DNA of 64,000 nt from Mesocentrotus franciscanus (GCA_037976565.1 CP137668.1:1651548-1715547), one strand, 5' to 3'. Counted from the stretch's first letter, positions 1 to 12,265 are shown. Numbers and translations: made by a program. The notes: a model not told the origin generated them from the letters alone.

Positions 1-1038
1 AAGGTGGCCACCCAATATTCAAATGTGCATCTTCTTTTTTATCATCATATATCAAATTGAATCCATCTACCACATAAATCTGTGAATCTTGATGTACACC
101 CTCCTTCTTTTTTTCGTTTTCTCTCTCTTTTTTCCCTTTTACCAATTTTTTGTCTCCATATTTGTATTATTATGTATCCATCGAGGGTAGTCATGCTATC
201 AAACTTTGATTACTTTGTCAACCCTCCTGTTTGATGTTTTCGATTAGTTACAGCCAACCTTACTATGTTTTACATATATTCCTTTGTCATGTATGAAATG
301 TTCAATGATTTGGTTGTTATATATTTGTAAAACTGTAAAAGAAAAAGACAATCAAACAGGAAAAAAAAATCTAATCAAATCAATCAAATTTTATAAACAT
401 ACATTTAAGACACCTTCCATTGATTCTCAACAGTACTTTTAAACTCCACCGTACGAAACTCACCAAAATTCACTCAAAGTCAGAATTTTTTAGTGACAAT
501 TATTGATGACACCTAAATAGCAGCAAAGTCAAATCAATTCAACTCACGAATAAAAATTGCAAAATGAAAATTCGAATCGGAAATCTTTTGCCAATCCTGG
601 CGAAGTGCTGCTTCGTATTCATTGTGTTCATCAACAACAACATTAACATCGCAAACATAAACAAGTCCTGATTTTTCATGTGCATGATTTGGTCTTATAT
701 TTTTGTGGCTAATTTTTAATTGGCTAAGTTGATTGCTAAGAGTACCGAGATTTTGCTGAAAAAAAAACCAAACGCGACAGCGAAAAATGTAACCAGGATT
801 TCTTCGCTTTTGGGGAGGATTTAGACCTTAAATTATATCAGGAAATATCAGAAGTTCCTTCTAATGAAATAAAAGGTAAACTTGTGATTGTTGAGAGTTA
901 AATTCACGACTAACTAGACCCCTATTTAAAATAATGTCTTAATGATCCCCCCATTCAATCCCCCCATTAATTATGTACGTGCGATAGATCAATACCTGTA
1001 TCTAATATATTGCGAGCCCCTAGTGATCGATATACATT
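1..1038. other. No recognisable gene, AT-rich flank
   Basis: I see no exon-like reading frame, RNA gene or clear transposon end here. The stretch is AT-rich with short homopolymers and pyrimidine-rich tracts. It runs into the LINE fragment that follows. Confidence 0.5.
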
Positions 1039-1116
1039 TTGACCGCTAGATTTAACTGGTGTGACCTACTAGATCTACGTTCAGTCCAATTTTGTGATAG
1101 GCTGCATACATGTATA

Positions 1117-1547
1117 GTGCTAGTGTACTTTCTCACCGACGAGAACACCCCTGATATCCCAGTTCTAGAATCAAGGCAAGCTACTGAATGCTTATCTGCA
1201 CTTGAAATTACACCAGGGGATGTACATCACAAACTTAGGTTGCTTTTCAAGTTCAAAAGTGCTGGACCGAATGGTATCCATCCCTGTGTTTTACATGAGA
1301 CTGCAGCATCAGTGTGCATTTCATTGGCCATCATGTTCACCAAGTCATTTCAAGAAGGCAAGCTTCCTTCAGCATGGAAAACAAGCCATATTGTCTCTGT
1401 GCAAAAGAAGGGGAGCAAGTTTGATGCCAACTACTGCCGCCCAATGAGCTTGACATCAGTTCCTTGTAAGATCATGGAACCCCTCATCAGAGATAAGGAG
1501 TTTGAACATCTAGGGGTGTTTCATCAAATTGATTTCGGTTTTAGGCC
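1117..1547 (+). pseudogene. LINE reverse-transcriptase fragment
   Basis: A plus-strand frame shows the order typical of the N-terminal fingers and palm of LINE reverse transcriptases: a SAGPNGIHPCVL stretch (the SPGPDGIHP block), then LPSAWKTSHIVSVQKKGSK, then NYCRPMSLTSVPCKIME, then a degraded FGFRP (normally QHGFR). The spacing matches CR1/L2/Jockey-group elements. The frame stops soon after, with no YADD box and no endonuclease upstream, so it is a short internal relic. Odd residues in conserved blocks (CRPMS for YRPVS) indicate age. The family call is firm; the exact clade is not. Confidence 0.8.
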
Positions 1548-1602
1548 CAGTTTCATCAAAGAAATAAAATCGATTTTACCGCTAAAAGCAATTTTAAGTT
1601 AG

Positions 1603-2850
1603 GATGTGATCCATATCAATTTTATGATCAATTTTATCCTTATTCATTCCATTATTGATATGCTTTGTTCTGCATTTATTGACTTTACAGGTGTAAGTGT
1701 TGGCTAACTTCAATTTGATTATGTATTATGAAATGGAGAGTTCTGTTCAAAATTAGTGGCAAATATTTTTTGATTACTGAGTATTTTATTAATCGTCAAA
1801 GTTGATACCAGGCGTTATCAATACTAGAGGCGGCACACCAAGAGAGAGAGAGAGAGAGGGGGGGGGGGCGGCACAATTGCCCATATCTTCAAGTATATAC
1901 TTTAGCGTTTTCCTGAAAATTGCCCTTCTTACATTTGATGAATATTCCTTTTTATTTATAATAATTTAATTTTTTATTTTGTTGTGCCCCTTTTCTATAT
2001 TTTCCTTACCATATCTGCTTACAAATATGTCCTTTTATTCCAATATATATACTCTCTCTCATTAACATTATTACAACCACATACCCGTGACCCATCACAA
2101 CTCTTTGCTTTCTGTCCCTTTTAAAGCGATTGCTTCTTTCTTTCATGCCCCACAATAAATAAATAAATACAGTTTTAAAAAAATGAGCACCGAGTTATAA
2201 CAAAAAGCATTGCTAGGGTATTTGTATATTCATCATCAAACGAATACACAATCATCGAATCACATCATTGCCCTCTATTAACATTTCATTATTACCACCA
2301 TGCGCTAGGCGTACAATCTCATCCACTCACTCTTTGACCCCTCCCCCTTTATCTTGTTAAATGACAAACAATACATTGCTCACATGCAAAATAAAATTTA
2401 CACAGATTATAAAGCTTTAATGGCTAATCATTATGCTTATGCTTTAAATTTCAAAACGTTTGGGTCACTGAACAGTGCTTGTTATATAAGCAAAATATGT
2501 TCTATGGAGAATGACGTGACAAACACGTCTTTTTTACATCCATCTCCATTCTGCTAAAAGTACCACATATTTTGCCTAGATTGACTATTATAATACGACA
2601 AAGACTATGTTCTTTCTAGTAAAGCAAACAAATAAAAAATCCATTATGATTTACTTTTGTGTTTTATTTTTTAAAGTAGTAAATTAGTACTGTTATTTTT
2701 AGCTCGTTTTCTGTGTAGAATCAACGGGTCGGGCGACAGAGCTTTATTACCATGTCACAATTTGGCTTCCGCCTCTTCTAATTTTTATTTTGAGAAAACC
2801 ATTTTTCTATGTAATTTTATCTTCCAACAATATAAGACTCGTTTTTATTG
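1603..2850. other. No gene seen; contains an AG/G-rich tract
   Basis: No convincing coding signal. A purine run of alternating AG followed by a poly-G stretch lies at about 1,841-1,869. The remainder is AT-rich sequence with frequent stops in all frames. Confidence 0.45.
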
Positions 2851-3740
2851 ATCAATGTTACCCCCGCGTCTCCAAGATGTAAGACCATCACATCTTTGCC
2901 GGGCGAAAGTTATTGGTGAGATCATTCAGTTTGAGAACTGTGTTGTACAGTGGTGGAACGATATACCGGCTGCACAGAGATACGGGATATGTAATATCTT
3001 GTGTGCACAGAGCATGAATGATGCATTTTCTTCAATTCCAATAGGGTCCATTTAGCTCCAAACGTTTTGATATGATGAATGAAATCTACATTTTGTAAAG
3101 TTATGAGCGGTAGCAAATACATTCAAGGGATACAATAAGAACATTTTCCATGACACAAATGAAAGTGCTGCTATTAAAGTGATAGCCAGTTGGTAAAACT
3201 ATTGCAGCTGATATCTGCCACTGTCTAGTCGAAGTACCATTGTGGAGATTAAAAGAGTGATATGTTTGGTAAGGATTGCTGTAACAACTTACTTTTCTAC
3301 TTACTTACATTGTATGCTTAGAAGAAAAGAGGAATGAAGGGGGAAATTGAAGGGAGAGAAAGAATTAAGGATGTAGAAGAACGATTAAAAAAAATGGCAT
3401 AAGAAAACATGAGATGATAGGGGAAATCAACAAAGAATATCGTAATGATTACATGATGGATTTAAACAAAAAGAACCCTTAAAAAGCCGATTCGAAGACA
3501 CCATTAAAAAGAAATTGGCCCAGCCAGCCAGCCGTGACCCGAGTATTTTCCAACGCGCCGCGACCCGAGTGTTTAGTATAAGACATTTCACACCCAATTC
3601 CAAAGAAAATTCTGTCTCTTGGTAATTTTATGTTCCTCTTTCCATCGAACTATGGTCACACCACCATACGGTAGACATATAGACTATAGGATAGACAGAA
3701 ATAACCGTCTGGAAACTTTTACTCTAAAGTGTTAGACCCA
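2851..3740. other. Unassigned sequence, short ORFs only
   Basis: Short open frames on both strands at about 2,855-3,122 overlap each other and show no family motif, so I do not call a gene. The rest is AT-rich and unremarkable. Confidence 0.4.
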
Positions 3741-3962
3741 AGTAAGATCTTGATTTAGATCTAGATGTAGATTTAGTCTACATGATAGATCTAGGGTATA
3801 TGTAGACCTAGTCTCTACTGCCTTTGTACAGGACTAGTCCTAGATCTGGACCTAGAATCTAGATCTATAGACTACTGTATTTTGTAACATCTAAATTAAC
3901 AGGAGTCTAGTCTAAACCTAACAATAACAAGTCGGATTCTAGACCTAGATCTAGAATTCTAT
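3741..3962. repeat. GATCTAG/TAGATCTA low-complexity repeat
   Basis: About 220 bp are dominated by degenerate copies of TAGATCTAGA and GACCTAGTC, arranged partly as small palindromes. This is a degenerate short-period repeat with no coding content. A pyrimidine-rich tract ending in CACAG at about 4,017 follows, which could be a splice acceptor of an unrecognised gene. I could not connect any exon to it. Confidence 0.6.
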
Positions 3963-4121
3963 GTAGTAGGCACGTATATAATTATTTTGTCTTAATTTCA
4001 TTTTTCTTTTCACAGACTCAGAGATGGAGTGGACCTCGAGTCTCATCCACCAAAAAGACCTTCAGTCCAAGAGTTCTCTCCCGCCATGTCTCCACCGTCT
4101 TGGACTTAGTTCTCATCCTAC

Positions 4122-4405
4122 CAGGGGCGGATCCAGCCGGCGGCAAGGGAGGGGGCCTAAAAAGGGGCCCACTTCGTGCGAAAATTTGAAAATCGTGCGG
4201 TCGATTTTTCGCTCAGTGGGGGGTAGTGAGCACAATTTTTTTTAGGGGTACCCGAAAAAATTTCCCTACAGGAAGGGTTATTTTTTCCACCGCCACCCCT
4301 TGGGCGCCAGGGGAGGGGGCCCAACTTCTTTTTTTTCAAAAAAAGGGTGTTTTTACCTGTTTTTTTCTAGGGGAGGGGGCCCGGGCCCCCCTGGATCCGC
4401 CACTG
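4122..4405. mobile_element. hAT-like MITE, 284 bp, 8-bp target duplication
   Basis: The element starts CAGGGGCGGATCCAG and ends CTGGATCCGCCACTG, near-perfect terminal inverted repeats of about 15 bp. The direct repeat CATCCTAC lies on both sides (4,114-4,121 and 4,406-4,413). An 8-bp duplication with CAG..CTG ends is characteristic of hAT superfamily transposons. The interior is a GC-rich mix of G-runs and poly-T without a transposase frame, so it is non-autonomous. A larger relative with the same kind of end lies at 35,472-37,495. Confidence 0.85.
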
Positions 4406-4439
4406 CATCCTACCATGGCCCCGAAGGAAGGGTTTGGAT

Positions 4440-6500
4440 CTGCAAAATGTTATTTAGCTCAATGTCTAGGTGTACATCTACATGTATTATATATCCTACT
4501 GAGCACTGTGCTAAGCGGCCTTGTGGCGTGATCTTCAAGGCAAAATTTGAACACCAACATTAAAACAAAGGTAAGGTTTTTGTTCTTATTTTTTCTGGTC
4601 CTACATATAAATACATTACTTATTTGTTGTTGAGTGTGTAATCTTGATTTTCATATATGATTAAAAGGTTAAGGTACTGGATTTTATTACATTTTCTATA
4701 GGGGAAGTCAACAATGACAGGTCTAAAGTCTAAATCATAAAGGTGTGATTCAACAAACCAAGCATATGTATGATGTCAGCTGCTCTATTTGTTATATAGG
4801 CCTACCAGTTAAGGTATCTCTTTTCCTTCAATTCACGAAAGGGGAATCTTTATTAATTCTGTGTACAGCAGTGTTTGGTTCAAGAGCAGGATATCCGAGA
4901 TCTAGATTAGACTCCATAATCCATCTTGCAAATGTCTAAAACCTTTAAAGTGGTTGGTAACAATGTGTGGGATCTAGTACATTTAAATTAAAATTTGAAT
5001 CACTGATGAAAACGTACTTATGTTCTGTTGAACACATTAGATACAATGACAATTATTTTTGTGAGAAATATATTTGCTCTCTTCATGACATATATATGAA
5101 TCTCTGTTTTAAATCTAAAGAGCTGTGGATCTACATGTACTGCTAATTCATGGCATCTGGACTTTCATCCGTAATTTATTGTCAATCTTCTGATATTGAT
5201 AAGATAATTACTTTCGGTAAACATAATTGATCTTATCAGTATATTCTGTGCCTGTCATTGCCATGCCCCTACAAGCACTCGTTAAAAAAGGAAAAACAGA
5301 AGTACAGTTTTCATAATCCTTGTAAGCAGTGTTATATCCATCTTACCAATTCTGTTATATAAAACATACCAAAATGATTACGAGAGGATTTTTTTCCTTC
5401 AAATCAAACCAATGAACTATTTATTATCTTTTCTAACTAAAACTGCTTTCGTCTCAATATTTCTAAAGAATATTTTCTATTTTTCTGCTTTATCTATTTT
5501 GCAATCAAAGTAATTGACATAATCAGAAATACAACAGTTGTAGATGGATTGAAAAAATACACTAGTATTTATTTGTTGATTAATTTTTTACATAACTTTT
5601 AATTCCAATTCTAGACCGCAGAGCCTGAATAACCTGCAACATTATGCTTCATATGGAACATCAGCCATCTTACAGATACAAGCTCCCTTTCACAGCTCCA
5701 ATCAAGAGGGACCATAATTATATGCTACACAGATCGCGGTTTCATTGACTGGTTGCTCTCTTTTCAACTAACAATTCTAGTAAAACAGATTTTCAAATGA
5801 AATCGTCTAAAGCTATTAAAAATGCTCCAGTCAAGGTACTAAATTTTGCCATCGAGTATGAGATTATTGGTCAGATAAGATTTTATCATATAATATTTTA
5901 GAGGAAGTAACATTTTCAATGATACTACCAAGATTTCCTGTCTTTTAAAATTAATGGAAAGTTAGAATCTTGCAGAAGAAAGAACAAAAATAGTTACAGT
6001 TTGAGGGTAAAAACCAAAATCATAGTCCTTTTATTAAGTTAGCTCTGCAATTAAGGCTTGCCCTGTCGAGAAATATCATGTTAAAGGGACACTTGAGTTC
6101 TTGTAAGTTGCAAGTAAAAAGTGATAACAACTAAGTGAATATTTAGCATCCCGATTCATGCAAAATTTATCTTACGTTCGGTGGATCACCTTTTTGGATA
6201 ACTCTCATGCGTAAATAAAGGACTCGTTTTTGTGACTTTTTCTAGAGTTATATCACACGCCAATTGGACATTATTGTTCTTGAAACAAAAATGAAAGCGA
6301 TGTCGCCGGAATCCTTTTGATGATTAATTTTCTAGTTGCAGCGTTTGCATTCTAGAATGTTGTTGTTCTTTTGGTAGTTATTGATCTAAATCAATTTGTG
6401 TAGAATATTAGAAATCATGGATCGAATATCACATTCCTAACTTTTGTTTAAATGTGTGTGAACTTTGGTCATGCATTAGCGCCTACCGCTAGATCTACAG
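4440..6500. other. AT-rich stretch without recognisable genes
   Basis: Both strands were scanned for long frames, exon motifs and transposon ends and gave nothing firm. A polypyrimidine tract with CTAG near 5,610-5,625 is followed by slightly more complex sequence that could be a UTR or an unrecognised exon, but nothing supports a call. Confidence 0.45.
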
Positions 6501-6523
6501 TAGCCTACCGATACATCAATGAG

Positions 6524-6575
6524 TGATTTCAAGTACGGTGTTCGGTGTTCGTGTTGGTGTTGAGAGCGTGGAAAG
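6524..6575. repeat. GGTGTT-rich palindromic repeat arm (left)
   Basis: This segment reads GATTTCAAGT, then a run of GGTGTTCG and GTTGGTGTTG units. The inverse arrangement, with CAACACC units followed by GAACTTGAAATC, occurs at 7,868-7,905. The two copies could be the ends of one element that encloses the Penelope-like fragment, or simply two solo copies of a dispersed palindrome family that is also present at 8,316-8,396. Confidence 0.5.
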
Positions 6576-6899
6576 GCTGCTGAAGCTACACCGACGGTCA
6601 GTAAATTTAGAAGGACGATACCGATTGCGTTATCGATAGCTCAACACCAGCCCTTTTTTTTTGGGGGGGGGGGGTTGGTTAGTGGTTGTTTGCTGTTGTT
6701 GTTTTTTTGTTTTGTTAGGCTTCGTCAACTGTTTTGTGTTTATACTTGGGAAGGGGGGTTATTACGATAAGATTGAGTTATTCATTCATAATTTGAGTTG
6801 TGTATATTGTGTACTCTATAAGTTATATTGTAATTTGAAATAAGTTGTATTTTCGAAAATAATATCGCTAGTGATATTCGTTTGTCTCGCAATGTATGG

Positions 6900-7545
6900 T
6901 CAATAAGGGATCTAAAAGATCACGACGTTTCGTGCGCCGCTGTAACACTTCGTCAGGTGATAAAATCTAATGTAAGCAAGTGTATTTTATACTCTACGGG
7001 AGGACCGGCGGTCAGTTAATTCGATCAATAATGGAACAATAGCGCACAAGGCCTATTGGCCGACGCACACGGTGCTCAACCAATCAGCAGGCCGCTGGCT
7101 CGGCTCGCCTGCTGGGCGGAAACAATAGCGTGCTCAAATTAATCAACGGGCCGCTGGCTCGGCTCGCCTGCTGATTGGAATCGACCGGTGCTGGTCGGTT
7201 GGACGGGGAGTGTCATGGCGGCGTATCGTACGCATCCAAAATTCGGAGATATCGATCCCGTTGTCTCTGTTGAAATTATTGGGATTGAGACGAATATTGA
7301 TAGCTTCTTTTATCCTCTGTGTTTACCAAAGCCTTTCTTGGGAACGGCACTGAACCCCGTCCCAGTCTGGCTGATGCTGGTTAGCCCAAGCATGTTCGGC
7401 TACGGCTGAGTTGTCAGTTCAACGGAGCCTGACGTTCCTCTTATGCTCAGTGATTCTTTTATCGGACGGGCAGTTTCACCGATGTAGGATATATCACATC
7501 CTTTGCAAGGGATGTTGTACACAATGCTGTCCCGTCTGTGTGGTG
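6900..7545 (-). mobile_element. Penelope-like element fragment, GIY-YIG endonuclease end
   Basis: On the minus strand a frame begins near 7,541 with SIVYNIPCKGCDISYIGETARP, read here as VYNIPCKGC plus SYIGET. This is the GIY-YIG nuclease signature used by Penelope-like retroelements. It continues with SAVAEHAW, HQPDWDGVQC, IKEAINIR and NFNRDNGI, blocks that are typical of this element class. Frameshifts interrupt it (after TARP and near RLR). Downstream on the minus strand, at about 6,900-6,970, is a 3' region containing CCTGACGAAGTG and GAAACGTCGTGATC. The copy is dead and 5'-truncated. A piece of the same element lies in the opposite orientation immediately to the right. Confidence 0.82.
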
Positions 7546-7738
7546 ACACCAAGAAGAGATCGTCGGAACCCAGGAATCAGAAGGTATACAAGACATTCAC
7601 AGTCTTGCCGTACATTGGTGTCTCCCAACAACTCAAGCGCCGCCTAGAGCCATGGCATCCGAATGGTTTTCAGATCAGATACCACCTTACGTCCACAACT
7701 AACATGCCCAAGGATCCAATTCCTCCACAAAAACGGGA
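7546..7738 (+). mobile_element. Inverted 5' segment of the same Penelope-like element
   Basis: A plus-strand frame reads VYKTFTVLPYIGVSQQL, KRRLEPWHPNGFQIRYHL and MPKDPIPPQKRE. In Penelope-like proteins this is the conserved linker that lies directly before the VVYNIPCKGC start of the GIY-YIG domain. That domain is found next door on the opposite strand, so the two halves abut in inverted orientation. The arrangement fits a twin-priming-like event during target-primed insertion. Confidence 0.78.
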
Positions 7739-7746
7739 GTTTTTCA

Positions 7747-7771
7747 TGGGAGCTATAATAGCTCCCATGAT
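7747..7771. repeat. Short perfect hairpin, CATGGGAGCTA arms
   Basis: An 11-bp arm CATGGGAGCTA is followed by a 3-base loop and its exact complement. A sibling hairpin with ATGGAGCTA arms lies at about 8,979-9,000, so this is a small repeat family rather than chance. Confidence 0.6.
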
Positions 7772-8315
7772 TTATACAGTTGTTTTGAGATTTGACTGTA
7801 CAATGGACTTTACCTTGGCATATGATCGTGAGATTCAAGCCAGATGCCCGCATAGTTACCTGTGGTATATTGCAACACCAACACCAACACCGAACTTGAA
7901 ATCATGAATCATATTTCTGTTAAATGATCGAGGATAATTCTTGAATGATCAGTTATTTCATGAGGATACCAATTGATTTGTATTACACCAGTTTATATGC
8001 TTGTGTATTTATCTATTTTGTTTTTGCTGCTGTTATTATTTTTTTATTACTTTTATTCTTACCAAACAGGGCCTCATGGAAGTCCACCAAATTGGTGATA
8101 TGTGCCACCCTGTAGGCTATAGATATCAGAAATGAATAAAATAATAAATAAATAAATTTCACAATCCCTAGGGGCTGGTGTTGGTGAATGGGAAAATTAA
8201 ACGTAAATCGCCAACACCAACCGCGATACTCGGTTCAGCAAACGACATTCAACACCCGCCCTCAACACAGACTACCGGAAATACGTCATATTTTCCGAGG
8301 TAAATCCCAACACCA

Positions 8316-8396
8316 GCCTTTTTTCAAGTTCGGTGTTTTGGCTGGTGTTGGTGTTCTCACAACACCAACACCAGCTTTCAACACCGAACTTGAAAT
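8316..8396. repeat. AACACCAAC palindrome of the GGTGTT family
   Basis: The left arm contains TCAAGTTCGGTGTT and GCTGGTGTTGGTGTT. The right arm is its near-perfect complement with AACACCAACACCAGC and AACACCGAACTTGA. Arms are about 35 bp with a loop of only a few bases. Further single arms occur at 8,172-8,190 and 8,308-8,315, so the family is dense in this 2-kb stretch. Confidence 0.65.
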
Positions 8397-8807
8397 CACT
8401 CAACGTGACAAGTGGGACTGTTCACTTCGATGGCGGCAAGAGAACACAACAACACACACACAACATCCTCTCAATACGATTAAAAACGGTACTCTAAGTG
8501 TCATTTTCATTTACTAAACATTATGATGATATGATAATAAATGAATTTTATTAACATTTTCGTGTCTGGTAGTTAAAAACTGAAATGAACATGAATTACA
8601 ATACAAATTTCCAAAGAACATTAAAGATATAGACCAATCGATAGTGGTAAAATTGCGGTTCAAGGGTTTTGGGTGCTAAATATCCATTCAATATTGTTTA
8701 AATATTGCCTTCAGAGGAATTAGATGGCAATACATCAACCTAAATTCGAAAGCAGAAATATATGCCCAAATGTTCAACGTTTAAATGGCCGTCGCGATAT
8801 CTATCCA

Positions 8808-8975
8808 GGCCGGATCGATATGATAATTTACCAAATATATCAATTATTAGGTGGTTTCCCGGCAAAATTTGTATCATCACGTATTATTCAAAACATATTC
8901 TTTCACATGATTGGTAATAAGAGCTTCCATTTCACTTTTTGAGAGGGGGCGTTTCCAAAACTCGTCTATACTTTA
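8808..8975 (+). repeat. Dispersed repeat shared with RLR-A intron 5
   Basis: About 170 bp match the reverse complement of 22,160-22,337, including GGCCGGATCGATATGATAA, TTTCCCGGCAAAATTTG and ATTGGTAATAAGAGC. No ends or target duplication could be fixed. It is a dispersed element and not coding. Confidence 0.7.
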
Positions 8976-9861
8976 ACCATGGAGCTATTCTAGCTCCATG
9001 CTTTAACATAATAAAATGAGATACCGATAGGTCACTTCCGCAATGCATTCAAATCCAATCGAAAGGAAATACCAACGAGCTTTCACATTCGCTCGCCGAG
9101 AGACACTACACTCCAATAGTCAGAACGCGGACCGCACACATCAGCCGCCGCTAGGCTGGACACATATAAATAATTATGTTCGTCCAGCCCAGCAACGACT
9201 AATGCACGCAATCCGCACCCCGACCACCGAGATACAATGACCCTCAGCAGGCGAATGCGATCATTCATCTCCAGGCACTCCACAAAGACATTTTACTTGA
9301 AAGAAATGTATGTGTTGTCGAACAATTTACTCACTAAAGTACAGCTTACTATTTTGTAGTCGAATCTCCACACGTACTGGCAGTAAAGATTTTAGACTTT
9401 ACTGTCGAAATTTTAGTGCTAGGCTAGGCGGTCATGAATAAACATGATCTATGACGTCATCAATGTCATCCTCGTCGCTCAACTTGCGCTGTACAATGAA
9501 ATGGGCCTATATGCACCGCGGGAGTTATAATTATGTACAGCAGCCCCATATATTTTGTATTTACTGATCATTTTCGTAATTATATATGCACTGTTTTCAT
9601 ATTCTCGCACCAGCATTGTGCCAGCCTTTAACAAAAAGATAAATGGAACTACGAATGACTTCATAATATTATTTGATTTACTTAATAATATGATTCTCTT
9701 GATATTACAGGGTGTATGTCAAATTCAATCATGCAGAAGAAAAGAAAAAGTTATAGACGATCTTTCTAATTCAAGCTATCAACTCCATCCAGCCTCTCAC
9801 TAATTACCCAATGCATCAATCCTATCACCAACTCCATTCAGCCTAGGACCGACTCCATTAA

Positions 9862-10810
9862 AGGGGAAGTCCATCCTAATATTTAGTTGGTTCTAGTTAA
9901 AGAGAAGGTTGAGTTCTGGGAAGAGGTGAAAAATAATTTGTGAGCGTTATTATTGTATTATGCGAGTGTGGAAGAACATCGGATAAAAAATGTTCCCTGA
10001 AAAGCATGGCTCTTCAAATGCCTTAATATTCTAAATATGACATGTAACATCATAAAAATCGGGACGGATTTTTATGCCACATGTTCGTGTAGTCCCATAT
10101 ACATCTTTCTGTGTGGAGTGCTTGTAACTTTACCAAGACTGGACCAAATTTCTTATGATTTTGATGATTCCAGAACCTTGCAGTACACACCAATACCTAT
10201 ATGCTAGATGATCAACCTTTTCTGATCGACTCCACAACGTTTCTTTCACAATGCAATCGCATGACCAGAACTCAACTTTACCTTTAATGCAGAAAATTAA
10301 AGGAGCAGGTCTGTGAAAGTTTGAGCAAAATACGATTTAAAAAAAAATCTTATGATTTTTTAAAGATGCGATCAATCAAACACAAGTTGGTAATGTTGTG
10401 ACGTACCTTGCGAGCTCCTCTCCCATTTACTCTGTACTTTATGTCACAAATGTTAATTTTCTACTTTATTGATTTCGGAATAGATTTTTTTTCATTCAGT
10501 GGCTGTATAGAATCATATTTGCAACAATTGTATTTAGGCTGCATGTATATTTTTTTTTATTGAGGGAGAATTTTAAAAAATCTGATTGTTTTAGTATAGG
10601 GCAAATGGGAGGAGGGGCCGGAGCTCGCAAGTTACTTCACAGAGTTGAAAATTTGTGGTCGATTGATCGCACCTTCGAAAATGCATAACTTACTTATCTT
10701 TTATCGGTTTTTGCTCAAACTTTCACTGACCTGTTTCTCTCATTTTCTGCTTCTATTTAAAAAAAACGGTTAAGGGGAGTCCACCCTTATCTTGACGGTG
10801 GACTTCCCCT
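9862..10810. mobile_element. TTAA-flanked element, left-arm copy
   Basis: The ends are AGGGGAAGTCCA and TGGACTTCCCCT, each bordered by TTAA (9,858-9,861 and 10,811-10,814). The interior is itself palindromic: CAGGTCTGTGAAAGTTTGAGC near 10,297 pairs with its complement near 10,715. A TTAA target with short terminal repeats fits a piggyBac-type non-autonomous element. At 10,120-10,265 it carries an extra segment that is shared with 22,330-22,490. Confidence 0.6.
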
Positions 10811-12265
10811 TTAATATCAGGGTGAATTTCTCCTTTAACTCCATTATAGCCTAGCACGATCTCCATCTAAACCTTCACCAATTATCCAGCCTAGCACCAA
10901 CTCATCCAGGGTAGCACCAACTCCATTAAGCCTTACATTAACTCCATATATCATAGCCTAGTAAGAACCAACTCCATCAGGTCTAGAACAAACTCTGTCC
11001 AGCCTAGCACTATTGGTTGTTTGTTTTTATTTCAGTCATATAAAAAGAATATACAATATACAAAATAACATATAATTTAAAAAAAAAAAAAATTATATAT
11101 AATATACAGTTTACATAAGCAGGAAAAATCACATGGCATTAAACTGAAAAACCCCCCAAAACATTAAAGAACGAAAGAATGTACAACATAATAAAGAACA
11201 AAAGAACACAGAGAAACAGACGGCTCGATAGCCCATTTCCAGCTACACTTGCATAATGCAGCTGGTCTTCCATGGGAACCAGAAAGAAAAAGAAGAAGAA
11301 GAAGAAGTGGAAAAAGAAGAAGATGGGGGGTAGACAAGATAAAACAAAACAAGAAGAATAGTGGTATTAAAAACAATCTATTAAGGTCTAACGGTATTTA
11401 TTAAACTAGTTGTGAAAAAGGTCGTTTAAATAAGGACAGGTGGGCAAGAATAGGTTGTGAAATGCTGTTGTATAATTTAGTCCCCTTGAAAAAAGAGCGC
11501 GTTTGCAGTTGTTTGTTCGGGGTTTGGGAGGGACATAATTATGTTTACAGTTAAATAATTTGGTGTCATATTATTGAGGATTTTAAACATTACCCTAATA
11601 TGGAATATCTGTCCAGATTTTAAAGTCTCCCACCGCCGTATTTCATGCATTGAAGTAACAGAAAATGTAATTGAGGCTTTATTTTAAGAATAGTTCTTCC
11701 TGCTCTATTTTGTAGCTTTTGTAATTGATTGATATATACATATATTTTTGTCTTGTCTCCCCCATTTTCTTCTTTTTTCACTACTTCTTCTACTTTTTAT
11801 TTCTGGTCCCTATGCATGGAAGACCAGCTGCATTATGCAAGTGTAGCTGAAAATGGGCTATCCAGTCGGCTGTTTCTCTGTGTTCTTTTTTTTTGTTTAT
11901 TTTGTTGTACTTCTTTCGTTCTTTAATGTTTTGGGTTTTATTTTCTTCAATTTAATGCCATGTGATTTTTCTTGCCTATGTTAACTGTATATTATGTATC
12001 AATTTATAATTGTTTGTATTATTTGTTATTTTGTATATTGTATATTCTTGTTATATGACGGAAATAAAAACAAACAAACAAACAATGGTGCTAGGCTAGA
12101 CGGAGTTTGTGCTAAACTGGATGAAATAGAAATCTTACTAGGCTATGATATATGGAGATAATGTAAGGCTTAATGGAGTTCGTGCTACCCTGGATGGAGT
12201 TGGTGCTAGGCTGGATAGTTGGTGCAGGTTTAGATGGAGATTGTGCTAGGTCATAATGGAGTTAA

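Noticed and set aside
2855..3122. Opposed 66-residue frames
   Set aside because: Fully overlapping on opposite strands, no motif, AT-rich surroundings without splice or promoter context.
4024..4563. Frames around the hAT-like MITE after a possible CACAG acceptor
   Set aside because: Most of each frame is transposon sequence, and the short host part has no recognisable protein similarity or partner exon.
11164..11926. Hydrophobic small ORFs at the centre of the giant palindrome
   Set aside because: The two are mirror images produced by the inverted repeat, and both are translations of CTT/GAA-rich low-complexity sequence.
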